Below are positions 10,966 through 22,582 of a stretch of 64,000 bases of DNA, in pieces. The notes under the pieces are model-generated. The model was given only the letters and a program-made list of their open reading frames with translations, was not told where the DNA came from and searched no databases. The position numbers and the translations under genes were made by a program. Within the stretch, counting starts at the first letter, position 1. The number at the start of each line of letters is the position of its first letter. The stretch comes from Hemicordylus capensis (taxonomy: Eukaryota; Chordata; Lepidosauria; Squamata; Cordylidae). The stretch is from positions 413,135,063 to 413,199,062 of the forward strand of contig NC_069657.1 of the NCBI RefSeq assembly GCF_027244095.1, read 5' to 3'.

Positions 10966-12170
10966 GGGGGGGGGGAGACCTTCAGGGACATACTTTTGAG
11001 AGGCTCAGTGGACTACAGGGGGAAGGGGAGACTGGCAAATCACACTCCTCTCCTGTTGCATGTTTGAAAGTCTCACATTAGTCTGGATGTCAGCCAATTC
11101 TCAGCTATGATGTGCTTGATCTTGCACCAGTCTTTAAGTTTTAGGCACTGAGGTTTTCCAGTGAATTGTAAGCAATAAATAGATGAGTTATTAGAAAAGC
11201 TCTGGTATGCAAGTTATTTAATTGGGTGGACACCATAATTAATACATACACATTTAATGGTGTGCATCCCTTTGTTTTAAGCTGACATCTGAGGATCAGG
11301 GCCCTGTACGAATGCTGAAGCCTTGCACAGACTCTGGCCATATATTTTTCGATCCTTAGCACCATTAAAGTAGAAATAATATCATTCTTTTTTGAGAGAG
11401 AAAGAAAAGAAGAAGTTATTGAACCTTATTTGTGCACAAAATCACATTAATAGTATAAGACTGAACAGGTGCATATCAAAAATTAGAGTTGTCAGCTAAG
11501 CAGAAATGTGTGATTCCGGAATGCACAGACAGAGTTCTGCTTTTGGCACAACACAAAGTATTTCTCCTTTAAAGGACAGCAGTGGGAGAGTTTCCACAGC
11601 ACTGGGATTGTTAAACCACCACAATTTAACTTAATACTTAATGCATTTTTCAGGAAGATGTGGGTCTGGTCTCTTCTTTTGGTGCCCAGGGCATGCCAGA
11701 GGAGGTGCATTTTATTTCATATCATGATCCAGGCTCTCTGGCCTATATAAATGACAACTGAATTCTACTTGGCTATTCTAACAGCAGCAAACAGAGATCT
11801 GTGATGCAGTTAAACCAACACCCACAATCTCACAAAAAAGAGGGCAGCTCTGCCACATGCAAATACGTTACACAATTCCTTTACTCTTGAAAATTCTGGG
11901 TGAAGCACTTCAGCCACAATGGGCAGCACCAGCATCAGAGGCTGGCATCATTGGGCAGCTGCCAAGGGCCCGCTGCCGACCCGGAGACCACTTCTGTGCC
12001 CACTGGCACCACCTCTTCTGCATACTGCTGCCACCGCTGCAGTTGGCTCATCCCTGCTCTCCAGCAATCCCTCACTTCCTTTCCTCACGTGAATCTCTTC
12101 CAACCAGCTGCTTAATCTTTTGGCCAGCCAGGCTGCTAAAACGGAGGTCAGCTCCTCGCCAATCTCCAGC
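10966..12170. other. Unannotated stretch
   Basis: A G-run at 10967-10977. No gene recognised; ORFs around 11857-12321 are GC-rich, low-complexity and overlap in several frames. Confidence 0.4.
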
Positions 12171-12222
12171 TGGTCAGAAAGTTAAGCAGAAATGCCCGGC
12201 TGGTCAGAAAGTTAAGCAGCTG
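12171..12222 (+). repeat. Short tandem duplication
   Basis: GGTCAGAAAGTTAAGCAG occurs twice, 30 bp apart, inside a GC-rich block. Confidence 0.8.
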
Positions 12223-12261
12223 GCTGGGAGAGATGCATGCACAAAGGAGGGGCCAGAAAGC

Positions 12262-12402
12262 ACGGAGCTGGGCCCTTTCTCTCTCACTCTCTCTTCCCCC
12301 TGCCCTGTGCTTTCCACTTAAGAGGATCTCTACAGCTGGATGGGATGCCTGTAGTGGAAGGCACAGCAGGGGGTAGAGAGTGAGAGAGAAAGTGCCCAGC
12401 TC
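12262..12402. repeat. Long inverted repeat (foldback), about 140 bp
   Basis: GAGCTGGGCCCTTTCTCTCT and CACTCTCTC-CCCCCTGC-TGTGC-TTCCAC on the left pair with GTGGAAGGCACAGCAGGGGG and GAGAGTGAGAGAGAAAG and GCCCAGCTC on the right. The surrounding GC-rich 11890-12560 may be the rest of a foldback MITE. Confidence 0.75.
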
Positions 12403-14277
12403 TGACCTCTTTGTCCCCCACCCCCACTTTCCTTGCAGGTGGCTGCCCAGGCTGCTTAGCCTTCAGGGCAGCTGGGCTCTTGGGTTTTCCCCGAACTTGA
12501 AAGCTTGCTGCTGCTCACAGCCTTGTGTCATTTTGGTTGGTCTTGAAAAAGGTATTGCCAGATTGTAGCTTTTGGATTTTTTCTAATGGACAGACACAGC
12601 TGCCTACAATTTTGAATGCACATGTTGTTAATATATATGCTTATTATCACATCCATAACTCTCCCCTTGCTCCAATGAATTCAGCATATGACCCCACTCA
12701 ATTTTTTGATTTTATTAACAGAAGATGCGGAGCATCCTGCTTCCTGAATGGTACTGTACTTTGTTTGGACTGGGAAACGGCTATGACTACCAGCCCATCC
12801 AAGACACGCAGGGAGACATCAGAGGAAACCTTCAGAGCTTCTTTGCTAGGGAGCGGGTTTTCTTTTCAGTATTGGAAAATAAAAGACTATTGCACCAAGT
12901 GTGACCTTTATGATCACACTGATGCAATGACAGAAGCTGCACTAGGCAAAATATTCCTTGTTGTGCACTCCTTAAAAGACAGGAAGCACTCTCAGGGTCT
13001 GAACCTGCCAAGCCTATTATGGAGGTCTACTTCACTGAGAGCCAGGCCTGATATAGAGTAAGAGCTGCATAAAAGGAATGCTTCTGCACATGCACAAAGG
13101 GGTGGTGTGATTTGCAGTTATCCCCTTCGTCTTGCAGCCCCTTGTGCCTCCCAAAAATATGTCCATGAAGGTCACAGGACCCTCAGGAACATATTTTCAA
13201 GAGGCACAGGCAGCTGAAGGGAGGGGCAGCCAAAAACCACCCCTCCCCCCATGCACACACAGAAGCAGTCCGTGCAATTTTTGTTCAGTATGTCAAGTCA
13301 GGACTCTATGGTGCTTGTTTATGGTGCACACATTCAGGATGCGTGGCTATGCAATTGACTGATCCAACAATGCAACACTATCTTTGGTTTTCTTATTTTG
13401 CCCGTTCCTCGTTCCAGTATAGCACAGCTCTTCTATCTGTTTGTGGGCTTTTCTGTTTCTGGCAGTGCTCCTGGGTTTTAATATGCAGAAATTCCAGAGC
13501 TGCAGATCTCCCTGCAGTGCAGAGATGCAATGATGAAAAAAGCTGTATCTACGGAATGCCAGGCCACCATATAGCATTTGCAAAGCACAGTAGATATGCC
13601 GGGGGGAAATGTAGCGATTTCCTCTCTTCTTTTTCCTTCTATTTTTCTGTTACCTTTCTCTCTTTCTTCACTCTTGCCTCTTTCTCTTCCACATGCTTTG
13701 CCCCTCCTCTGCCACTAATTTTTTTGAAGGTAACCTTATAAATATCTTATATTTATAAATGACAAGACCTGGCCCAGCTAATCAAGGCTTTGATCCTCTG
13801 GCCTTACTTGCTCATTGATCTGATTTTCATTAACATGCTCCCGAAGTCTGTTCATTCAAACACTTAAATGTGATCCTTTGTTTTTCTCCTTATTGCTGAA
13901 TTGCAGTCATTTCCGAAGGTGTTGTGCAAGCAAAGTAGAAATGGCCGTGCACCTTAACCACGGTTTCCGTCTTCCTCATCTCAAAAGTGGCAGGTCACAC
14001 ATCTAACGAAACGCTGCAGCTACCGAAACAGCCACTCCAAGTGGCGATGTGTAGGCGTTGGCTAATCCCTGCAGGCCGAGCACCAGGTAACGGCATCCTT
14101 TCTGCAACACTTTGCCCACCTTCTGGAACAGACAACACTAATAAGGAACTGGAAAGTCTGAAGAACAGTCCTGCTGATTAACAAATGTTTTCTATAGCTG
14201 AAAGAAATGAGTGCAGTCTTATTATGCATTTCAATCTCTAGAAGGAAAATGAAAAAGGAAGAGAAACCACAAGTGTT
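12403..14277. other. Unannotated stretch
   Basis: An open frame of 178 codons at 12525-13061 has no recognisable domain, no Kozak-like start and no clear splice context. A pyrimidine-rich run lies at 13620-13700. No repeat family recognised. Confidence 0.4.
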
Positions 14278-14350
14278 ACTAATTAATTAATTAATTAATT
14301 TCATTTATATACTGCCCCATATAAAATCTCTGGGCGGTTTACAAATTTAA
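14278..14350 (-). repeat. (ATTA)n and LINE 3' tail
   Basis: About five ATTA units, then TTTATATACTGCCCCATATA and CTCTGGGCGGTTTACAA, the reversed 3' end of an L2-like LINE. It runs straight into the MITE on its right. Confidence 0.65.
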
Positions 14351-14725
14351 ACCCAACTGGACTGGCCCCGTGCATTTTGGCAAAGCCTTTATCAAGGGCT
14401 CTTGTTCCAAAATTTTGCAGTGGCATAGCAACGTTGGCAGCGGCCCACATTCACATTTTCTGCCAGTTTGCTGTTCGGCCGGCTCTTCGGCCCATTCGGG
14501 CCTTCCCCCTCCGGTGTGGCGGCCATTTTGGAGGCCGCTGCACCTGTGCAATTGGCCTCTGTGTGGCCTGGGTCCTTTTTAAAAAAAAATTGTTCACGAA
14601 TCCCCCCAGACTAAACTGAACTGGGGCGGGGGGGGGGAGGTTAGAGGGGGTGCCGGACTGAACTGGCCCGGTCCAGTTTGGGTCCGGACTCAAACCGAAC
14701 CAGCCGGTTCCATGCACACCCCTAT
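14351..14725. mobile_element. GC-rich MITE, right end ...TGCACACCCCTA
   Basis: Ends GAACCAGCCGGTTCCATGCA followed by CACCCCTA, as in the complete element at 24476-25098. The interior contains GCGGCCATTTTGGAGGCCGC. The left end is not recognised, so the copy is probably truncated. Confidence 0.65.
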
Positions 14726-14769
14726 CTACAGCCACTGCAGCAGCTCTCCCCCTCACTTGTCATCTCCCC

Positions 14770-15115
14770 CTACCTCCCCCCAGATTACTTGCCGCCTCTG
14801 CAGCTGCAACACTGTTGACATTCATTGTACAGGGGCCTGGCTTGCAAAGTTTCCCAGCTGTGACCCAGGATAATGACATCACGCCCTGGCCCCAGGCTGT
14901 GACATCATTATACCAACACCACAGCTGGGAAAGTTTTGCAAGCTGGGCCCCTAAAGAATGTGGACTTAGTGCTGCAACCGCAGAGGTGGCAGGTAATCGG
15001 GGGAGGGCAGGCAGGTGAGCAGTGGGGACAGGTGAAGGGTCCTTAGAGGCCCCTCTGCTGGGGGGGCCGGGCAGCTCATGTTCTTTGGGCATGTACACCC
15101 AATTACAGTTACATC
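14770..15115. mobile_element. Large foldback element
   Basis: Left arm blocks GCTTGCAAAGTTTCCCAGCTGTG and TTGCCGCCTCTGCAGCTGCA pair with right arm blocks CACAGCTGGGAAAGTTTTGCAAGC and TGCAACCGCAGAGGTGGCA. The spacer holds TGACATCACG and GTGACATCAT. A likely non-autonomous DNA transposon; end structure unclear. Confidence 0.65.
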
Positions 15116-15357
15116 CCTGCTCAGTGGTCAGAAGAGGCTAAAAAAAGACAGCATCTGTTCCTTGTAGAATATGTCTTTTCTTAGCCTCTTCTGTTCACTG
15201 AGAGATATTGGAACAAGAACCCTTGATAAAGGCCTTGCCAGAATGTGCTTGGCCAGTCATAAAGTTCATCCCAGAGGCATTTGAGGTTTCTCCTCCTTTT
15301 TCTTTTGGCTTGGCACCTCTCCTTTTCTGGCATGCTGTCAATCAATCACCAGGAAAA
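15116..15357. other. Unannotated stretch
   Basis: Nothing recognised. Confidence 0.4.
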
Positions 15358-15570
15358 CCAGTATAGTGTACTGCCCTGAGTGTTATTCTCAAACTGGGGA
15401 GACCAAAGTTCAAAAGCCCTTCTGGCCATGAAACCCACTGGGTCCCCTGGAGTCAGCTGCTGTCTCTCAGCCTACCCAACCTCGAAGCATTGCAGTGAGG
15501 TTAAAATGGTGGGGAATGAGTATCCTAAGCTTCTTGGGAAAACAGGATAAACATGCAAGGAATAAATTAA
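15358..15570 (+). repeat. Diverged MIR-like CORE-SINE
   Basis: CCAGTATAGTGTACTG head, TCAGCTGCTGTCTCTCAGCC and CATTGCAGTGAGG in the CORE-SINE order, but strongly diverged. Confidence 0.5.
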
Positions 15571-15697
15571 TGGGGTCTCCACAAGGCAATTATACCCTGG
15601 TCAACTTCATCTGACTTCCTGTGGTCAGAGTTGTTGTTTATCACATCTGGACAAGTCTAATTTTCCATGCAATTCCCTCACATGAGAACACTTCCAT

Positions 15698-15850
15698 TTT
15701 ATTTTATTTTATTTTATTTTATTTTATTTTATTTTAAGCATCCCTTCATATAACATACAAGGCTCTCAAGACAGCTTACAAGTAATTTAAAACCAAGCAA
15801 TAAAATTATAATAAATACCATAAAAATAATAAAGTCAGCTAAAACCAGAA
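15698..15850 (-). repeat. (TTTTA)n and L2-like LINE 3' tail
   Basis: Eight TTTTA units, then reversed LINE-tail sequence (ACAAGGCTCTCAAGACAGC, TTACAAGTAATTTAAAACC, AATAAAATTATAAT). Confidence 0.65.
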
Positions 15851-16055
15851 AGTAATTAAATCTTCTTCCCAGCAGTATGTTCAGCAGTGCAGCTGAGGGT
15901 CAAAGCATACATGATGTAGAAGATCCATGAGAAGCCCCCCACCCCACCCCTTTTTTGTCCTTTAAAGCAGCTGTGAAGGGTTCTGATTTTGTCTAGGAGG
16001 AGAGGCCTTTTCTGACATGCTCCCTTGTCTTTGGAATCTCCTTTTGCTGCCAGAT
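15851..16055. other. Unannotated stretch
   Basis: Nothing recognised. Confidence 0.35.
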
Positions 16056-16257
16056 GAAGGCCTTTTTTTTTTATCCAGACTTTTTAGTATACCATATTTC
16101 TAGCTTTGATGGACATCTTTATTGGGCTTTTAATTGTCTTTGCTGCCTGTGTGCTATTTTATATATTTTTTCACTGTTTATTATCGTTTTAATGCTTGCA
16201 TATAAACCGCTTTGGGAGTTTCACCTGAAAAGTATTATAGAAGTATTTTGAATCAAG
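16056..16257 (+). repeat. L2-like LINE 3' end
   Basis: T-rich run of TTTTAATTGTCTTTGCTGCC type, TTTAATGCTTGCATATAAACC and CGCTTTGGGAGTTT, with a degraded repeat tail. Confidence 0.5.
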
Positions 16258-17169
16258 TTTTGCAAGAGAATCAGGCCTTGTTCTCTTCCAAGGGGGGGAT
16301 CAACAAGGACAATCTTCCATTCCTTATGTGCTGCAGGCACTTAACACCTCTCTGGTAACTGCCCATGCTACTTTAGCAAGGCAACTCATCCTTTAAAAAC
16401 CCTAGGTTTAGATAGGGTTACTATCCTTATTCTTTAACAATAAAAAGCATTAAGCGATTTAAAAAGAAAAACATGATTTGCTCCATCACCTCCCATGAAC
16501 TTGATCCATTCTGTGGCACATGAGACAATCTAACCATTGGCTTGAGGCTGGCGCTCAGACATTGTAAACAGTCAGCACTGAAGGAGTACATGTACTTGAA
16601 ATGCAAAGAATCCAAGTCATTTCCTCTAATCTGGGCTTGCCTCAGTTCTAAATTATACAATACAGCTGTCCATTTGGGTTGGATACGAGCCAGTGCATTG
16701 GTGCATATAATACGCAAGATGAGCTTGTTTGTTGAGCTTTGAGCGAGGCTGAATGGAGATGGCAAGATAAAGGGGGAACATCCTGCAGAAAGGGCACTGG
16801 GATTCAAGGGAGGGGCAAGCAATTGTATTTCTCAGCATGAATACCCCATCTTTTGCACAAGGGCATACATAACACAGCGATGTTCATCATCATGAGAGAG
16901 CTGCTGCTACCAGAGACAGCAACCATCAGGGGTTGAGCTTTTGGACTGCAAGAATGCAATGCGGCAAGTACATCAGGAGACAAGCTATCCCTCGATAACA
17001 AGCATCCTGAATGGTTCATATGTTTGATTCCTCAGGATGATTTCACATGGCCCTGATAATATAACCATAAGATCCATCATAAGGACATTGTCCTTTGTTG
17101 GTTAATGCCTTTAGACTAACATAAAAGGTTTAAACCACCAAGCAATCATGTGATAAGAACAGTTGATAA
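16258..17169. other. Unannotated stretch
   Basis: No gene or repeat recognised; a 131-codon reverse ORF (16427-16822) shows no known domain. Confidence 0.4.
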
Positions 17170-17835
17170 CAGAGATCTGGCTATCAATGCCTTTTAACTT
17201 CCAGAGTAGACTACTGTAATGAACTCTATATGGGGTTGCCCTTGAAGACCGTTTGGAAATTACAGCTGTTATAGAACATCACTGTCCATCTGTTGACAGG
17301 TATAGACTGGGAGAAACACGCTGTATCAATTCTAAAACAAATGTACTGGGTACCAATTTGGTTTTGTGCACAGTTCAAGGTGCTGTTTTTGACCTTTTAA
17401 TGGCCCTATATAGCCTGGGTCACGAGTATCTCAAGGATAATTCCTCTTGCGATGAGCTCCAGAAGACTTTAAGTTCTAATGAATGAAGCTCTGCTCTAGG
17501 TTCCTTCCTTTAAAGAAGTCAAGTGGTCACCTACCAGGAGTAGAACCTTTTTTGAGATGGTTCCAGAGTTGTGGAATGTCCCCCCCCCCCCGCCCCGGGA
17601 AGCATATATGCATATTCCCAGTCTCTCATAACAGACAGATGAAAACACTTTTATCTCATCAGGAGTGTTTGGGATTAGTGGAGATTCTCTATAGTGCTGT
17701 TGTTTTTAAATTATTCATTGAGTTGTATTTTTGTTCTGTTTGTATGGATTGTTTTACATATAATTTAAATGATTGCAAGTTACCTTGTGAACAATATTCT
17801 GTTGAAAGGCATTATATGCTGTAATAAACAAGCAA
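17170..17835 (+). mobile_element. L2-type LINE fragment
   Basis: AGAGTAGACTACTGTAATGA and TATATGGGGTTGCCCTTGAA encode the DYCN-LY-GLP motif common in L2/CR1 ORF2 downstream of the RT. Continues through a 3' UTR to GCTGTAATAAACAAGC. Many interruptions. A C-run lies at 17580-17591. Confidence 0.7.
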
Positions 17836-17862
17836 ACATGGTCATATGAATCAACTCTCATT

Positions 17863-18090
17863 CTATTATTATTATTATTACATTTTATAGCCCGCTCTTC
17901 CTCCAAGGAGCCCAGAACAGTGTACTACATACTTAAGTTTCTCCTCACAACAGCCCTGTGAAGTAAGTTAGGCTGAGAGAGAAGTGACTGGCCCAGAGTC
18001 ACCCAGCAAGTCTCATGGCTGAATGGAGATTTGAACTCGGGTCTCCCTGGTCCTAGTCCAGCACTCTAACCACTACACCATGCTGGCTAA
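17863..18090 (-). repeat. MIR-like CORE-SINE
   Basis: Reverse copy of the 22345 SINE: ATTTTATAGCCCGCTCTTCC tail, CAGCCCTGTGAAGTAAGTTA, GGCCCAGAGTCACCCAGCAAG core, ACTCTAACCACTACACCATG head (inverted A box). Confidence 0.85.
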
Positions 18091-19059
18091 AAGGTTATCA
18101 AGCCTAGATACTACCATTTAATGAAGAACTAAGCTTCATGAACGGAACCCCCATGGATGCTGAGGTTCTCCAGTGCATCTGCTTAGGTCTTTAGCTAAGG
18201 CTTCCTGCACTAGCAAGTCAAAGATTAAGACGGGTGGTGGGGAACAAGAGTTGTACCAGCACACCTCTGTTGAACATGGCACTATGCTGGCATGTGGCTG
18301 CTGCAGGCAAACATGCCATCCCAAATGCCTAAAAGTGTGCAGCCATGTTGGTCAAAGATGAGAACAATCTTTTAGCTTACTCACTGCCTGCTTGAAACTG
18401 AGACGTACAAAGCCCGAAAAGTGGCACTCTCTTACCAACAGACTTTAGTCATGTAAAGGCCGTACCTGACCTTGGGAAAAGTACTTCACTTCTCTTGTCT
18501 CAATTGACTTGGCAGAGATTGAGCCATAAACTGCTGGTACATTGACAAGAACAATGGAGTCCTGATCTCAGTAAGGACCAAAGCTCTTCCCAACACAAAC
18601 AAACAATACAAGTGGTACCTTGTGTTAATTTCCCTGTGCAGTGTAGCAATATTTGTGAGGTAGGATAGGAAACTCTTACTGAGAGCTGCAGCAAAAGGCA
18701 GAGACAATAGATGATTGTCACCAAACCTTTGCCTTCAAGGCCTTCTTTTGGCTGGCGTCATGAATGCTGAAAGCTGGATTAACTGATCCTTACATATACA
18801 AGACCACCAACACTGACATGCGAGCTAATCAATAACCTTACAGTTGACCCATGCAAAATTTGAGATTCCCACAGACATCCAGATACTTGCTACATACTGT
18901 GCGTTTCTCCTTGCTAGAAAGAAAATTGTATTATAGCTTGATGAGGAAATCTAAATCTAAATGCTAAATTAAAAAAATGCTAAATTAATAAATTAATGCT
19001 AAATTAAATGCCAAGTAACTATAAATGCTAAATCAGTAGCATATATAATATAAATTTAC
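18091..19059. other. Unannotated stretch
   Basis: No gene recognised. Repeated ATGCTAAATTAA units occur at 18960-19030. Confidence 0.45.
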
Positions 19060-19920
19060 CTTCCCTTTCTGCAAGGTAACAGAGCATGTGGTGGGCTGCA
19101 GAGAGTCTTGGATGATACGGATTATCTACAACCCTTTCAATCTGTCTTCTGTTTGGGATATGGGACTGAAACTGCATCCCTGTTGATTCTGCTGGACCTC
19201 TCAGCAGCATTTGATATCATCAACCATGGTATCCTTCTGGACCACTTCTCAAGTATAGAGACTGGAGGTGCTGCTTTGGAGTGACTTCGGTCCTTTCTCG
19301 GGGGGAGGGTCCAGAAGGTGGTTCTGGGGGACTACTACTCAGTTCCTTTGCCACTAGCTTGTGGGGTCCCGCAGGGTTCGGTTTCGTCTCCCATGCTGTT
19401 CAATATCTACATGAAACTGCTGGGAGAAGTTTTCCAGGGACCACGGTTCCCTCTAAGGTGCACGCACAAGCCCTCATGCAGCAGTTTCTGGCAAGCATGC
19501 AGTCTCTGCTGTGCCAGCCACCACGGCCCAACTGCCCAGCACTCCATTTGCCCCTCTCCATGGCCAGGCCACCACCGCTTCATGCCCCTCTGGCCGGGCA
19601 CAGCAGCCCACCGCTGTGCAGTGTGGCTGGGTGGGGGGCAGCGAGCTCCTTCCACCTCCCCTACTCTCAAGTGACTGCATGGGCTCTGCTGTCCGCAGCC
19701 CATTTCCGGCTGTATTTTATGTCCTGCATTTTATGGTCCTAATGTGTATGTGTAATTAAATCTTTTAAACAGATTTGTATTTTTATATTCCAATTTAATA
19801 TTTTATTGTTTTATAGTCTTATATTGTTTTAAATGTTTTGTAAACCGCCTTGAGATTGTTTTAATGAAAGGTGGTATAAAAATTTCGTGATAAATAAAAT
19901 AAATATAAATGCTAGATTCA
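19060..19920 (+). mobile_element. L2-type LINE with RT motifs, internally interrupted
   Basis: Encodes LLDLSAAFDIINHGILLDHF and PLACGVPQGSVSSPMLFNIY, the A-domain and the GVPQGS motif of an L2-type reverse transcriptase. At about 19440 the match is cut by a GC-rich segment that opens GGTTCCCTCTAAGGTGCACGC (the CAGTGTTCCCTCTAAGG MITE type). From about 19715 the L2 3' end resumes (TGTAAACCGCCTTGAGATTG, AAAGGTGGTATAAAA). A frameshift or stop is visible within the RT part, so it is inactive. Confidence 0.78.
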
Positions 19921-20589
19921 GTTTCATTATTCTAAGTATTATTTTAAAATTCAAATTTAAAACAAATAACCCATCCCACCACTGCACCCTTGCACCTCCT
20001 CCGTCAGAGAAAACAGGAGCAGGACACAGGACTGTCAACTCTGACTGAAGCAGGGGCATAGCTACGATTGAATGTGGAGGAGGAACAAATTTTCTGGCCC
20101 CCAGAGGGAGGGGGCCCACCACCAGCTGGTTGGTTTGCTCTTTGCTCTCCCACTTGTGCTTCTTCTGAAGAAGATGGGGGGCAGGGGTCCATCTTCACTT
20201 TTTGTCTCAGGGCCTAGTCCAATTTTACTATGTCCCTGAACTGAAACAAGTCCTGAATATCCCCCCACCCCCCACAAACACACACAATTATTCACAGTAT
20301 CCAACCATTAAAATATTCAGGATTGCTAATTCAATCTGAAGATTGATGAAAATCCCTGGAGATTCCAGACTAGTTCTGGGGGATCTTTTGCTGTCTTCCA
20401 TCAGAGAATATAACAGGATGAAAAAATGGGAAGCAGGATGTTGTCACAGCAGAATTTTGTGCTGTTGAAGCAATTGTCTGTTTACTCAAAACATTCTTCC
20501 CATATAGGTGAGCTGGAGTGAATGAATAGTAGCTGGAAAATTCTATGTGGAAGACCTGATAGAGTCCACACTTTTCATGCATCTGAACT
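19921..20589. other. Unannotated stretch
   Basis: GCAGGGGCATAGCTACGATTG at 20053 may be the left end of another hAT-like element, but no right end is seen. Confidence 0.35.
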
Positions 20590-20905
20590 AGAGAGGTGCA
20601 CAAAACTAATTTTTCGATTCATTTCAAATCAAATTCTGAAAAATGTGTTTCAAATTCAAATCAAATTTGAATCTGGACCAAAAATTCAATTCAATGTGCA
20701 CCTGTTCTGGCACCTTTTTTAACCAATCGGGGGCCTGAGTGGTTTTTAAAGGGTGCCAAACAGCTCTCAATCGAATTCAAATCAAATTTCAAAAATTCAA
20801 TCCAAATCCAAATCAAATTGTCCGTTTAAGGGGTGATTTGATTCAAATTCAAATCACTTGAATCACTCAGATTCGAGTCAATTCGAATCGATTTGCACAT
20901 CCTAA
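20590..20905. mobile_element. AT-rich palindromic MITE (TTTGAATTTGAA type)
   Basis: Starts AGAGGTGCACAAAACTAATT and ends GAATCGATTTGCACATCCTA; both sides carry dense AAATTCAAATCAAATTTGAA-type motifs that pair with each other. The ends resemble the TAGGGATGTGCAC family, with an AT-rich instead of GC-rich interior. Confidence 0.65.
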
Positions 20906-22069
20906 TCTGAACTGTTTCACCTTCACGCCATGTTGCAAGGCTGGCCAGCCATAACACTTCCCCCCTCCTCTTCAACAACAGTTTTAGTCCATGGTGTGTA
21001 TAATACATTTTAGGGATGGGATGGCATTTTTACAAATGAAATCTGCTTGACAGAGCTGCTTCTTTCTTTGCCCCTCAGCCATATGCTCCTACCCTCTCAC
21101 CAATTAGCTCAAATCAGCTCTGAATGGACAATCATTCCAGACACTGATCTGCCTGCCTCTGTATCACAATGTACAATATACTGCAGAATATAAGTGCAAT
21201 CAGTTCTTAACCCTGCCAGCAAGAAAACTGTTTCCTGCCAAGGCAAGTTACAGAATCTGTACTAACTAGCAGTAGCTATCCTTGTCCAGGTAACTCAGGG
21301 GCAAAGAAGGGGGGAAGAGAAACAAGTCCAAGTTTGGTGATGTATATAACAAATGGAAACCATGGTTTCCCTCCTTACAGTACATAGGGGTGTATTATAA
21401 TTGGAAAATTCTGAGTGTTTACTCTGGATCCTGCAATCATCTGTACTGTCCTTTTACTGCTGGTTCCCCAGGAATGACTGAAACTATTTCTGACTTTATA
21501 TCAATTTCTTATTAAGAAGTATAAACTATGCACTAGGCTAGGGACAGTAATTTCAATGCTAGCTTCAGCAGTCAACCAGCAACACACTATTAACAAGGAT
21601 GCAACTCTTTGGGCTCTACCTAAAATCCAAGCTAAAATGGCATTTTATTATTTTATCTCTCTGTCGCTATTGTGAGGGTTGAAAACAAGCCTCCCACTTC
21701 TTGCTAATTGGAATGTTGTCAGAATAGGGATGCCAAGAGAAATGCAGCACAAAGAAATGTAAAGCATCTGTCACATGGATTAGCTTAGAGTCTTTTTCAG
21801 GCAAAAATGACAGATTTTCCTTTTGATCTGCGAGAACATCAGCTTCGTTCTCACTCCGATAGGACTGGTGTCTTCTGAAGAGAAAGGAAAAACCCAGCCT
21901 TCATCAGATTTAACTAAATGTTTGTTTTTTCAAAGATAATCCTGTCTCTGTACTGCAAAAGCAGCCCTTCTGCTTCAAGAGCATCAAAAGATATCATGAA
22001 GACCTAACCTGAGATTCTGATAAACCAAAGTGCATTGCTAAATAATAACTATGCTCTATTCATATATCG
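20906..22069. other. Unannotated stretch
   Basis: No gene or repeat recognised. Moderately AT-rich single-copy-looking sequence. Confidence 0.45.
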
Positions 22070-22305
22070 TGTTGGACATTCATACAAGTGTACAGTGCAC
22101 ATAGTTACACATCGGTATACAGGGCACAGTTATCCACACGTTATGTCAAATACAGGGTCAACAGTAGGCTTCCTATCTCTACCGTGCATTTGAGGGGCCT
22201 GTACCCAGGTTCGTTTTTAAAAAGCACCAAGGTACAGCCATTCACACAAAAACATGAATGAGTGTACAAACATCTGTATAGTTATACAACACGTGTCACA
22301 TAGAT
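22070..22305 (+). repeat. Unclassified interspersed repeat, family X (longest copy)
   Basis: GTGCATTTGAGGGGCCTGTA, GTACAGCCATTCACACAAAA and CATGAATGAGTGTACAAACA and ATCTGTATAGTTATACAACA match copies at 5036 and 36750. The part left of 22181 has further GTACAG-type motifs and may belong to it. Confidence 0.6.
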
Positions 22306-22344
22306 TAGGTTAGAGTTGAGGGCATGCAGGGAGGAAACCTTGAA

Positions 22345-22582
22345 AAGAGCCAGCGTGATGTAGTGGTTAGAGTGCTGGACTAGGAATGGGGAGACTCGAG
22401 TTCAAATCCCCATTCAGCCATGAGACTTGCTGGGTGACTCTGGGCCAGTCACCTCTCTCTCAGCCTAACCTACTTCACAGGGTTGTTGTGAGGAGAAACC
22501 GAAGTATGTAGTACACCGCTCTGGGCTCCTTGGAGGAAGAGCAGGATATAAAATGTAAAAGATAAATAAAATTAATAAAAGC
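22345..22582 (+). repeat. MIR-like CORE-SINE, good copy
   Basis: tRNA-like head with A box (TAGTGGTTAGAGTGCTGG) and B box (GAGTTCAAATCCC), CORE domain (TGGGTGACTCTGGGCCAGTC, ACTTCACAGGGTTGTTGTGA) and an L2-like tail (GCAGGATATAAAATGTAAAA, AATAAA). Confidence 0.9.

Noticed and set aside
12525-13061. 178-codon open frame
   Set aside because: No recognisable family, no supporting splice or promoter signs; most likely chance. A protein search would decide.
13343-13741. 132-codon open frame
   Set aside because: Pyrimidine-rich, hydrophobic low-complexity translation; no domain.
19281-19742. 153-codon open frame
   Set aside because: Formed by an out-of-frame read through an L2 RT fragment and an inserted GC-rich MITE piece.
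22345-22582. tRNA gene
   Set aside because: A and B boxes are present, but the sequence runs into a CORE-SINE body and has no tRNA 3' half or clover-leaf.
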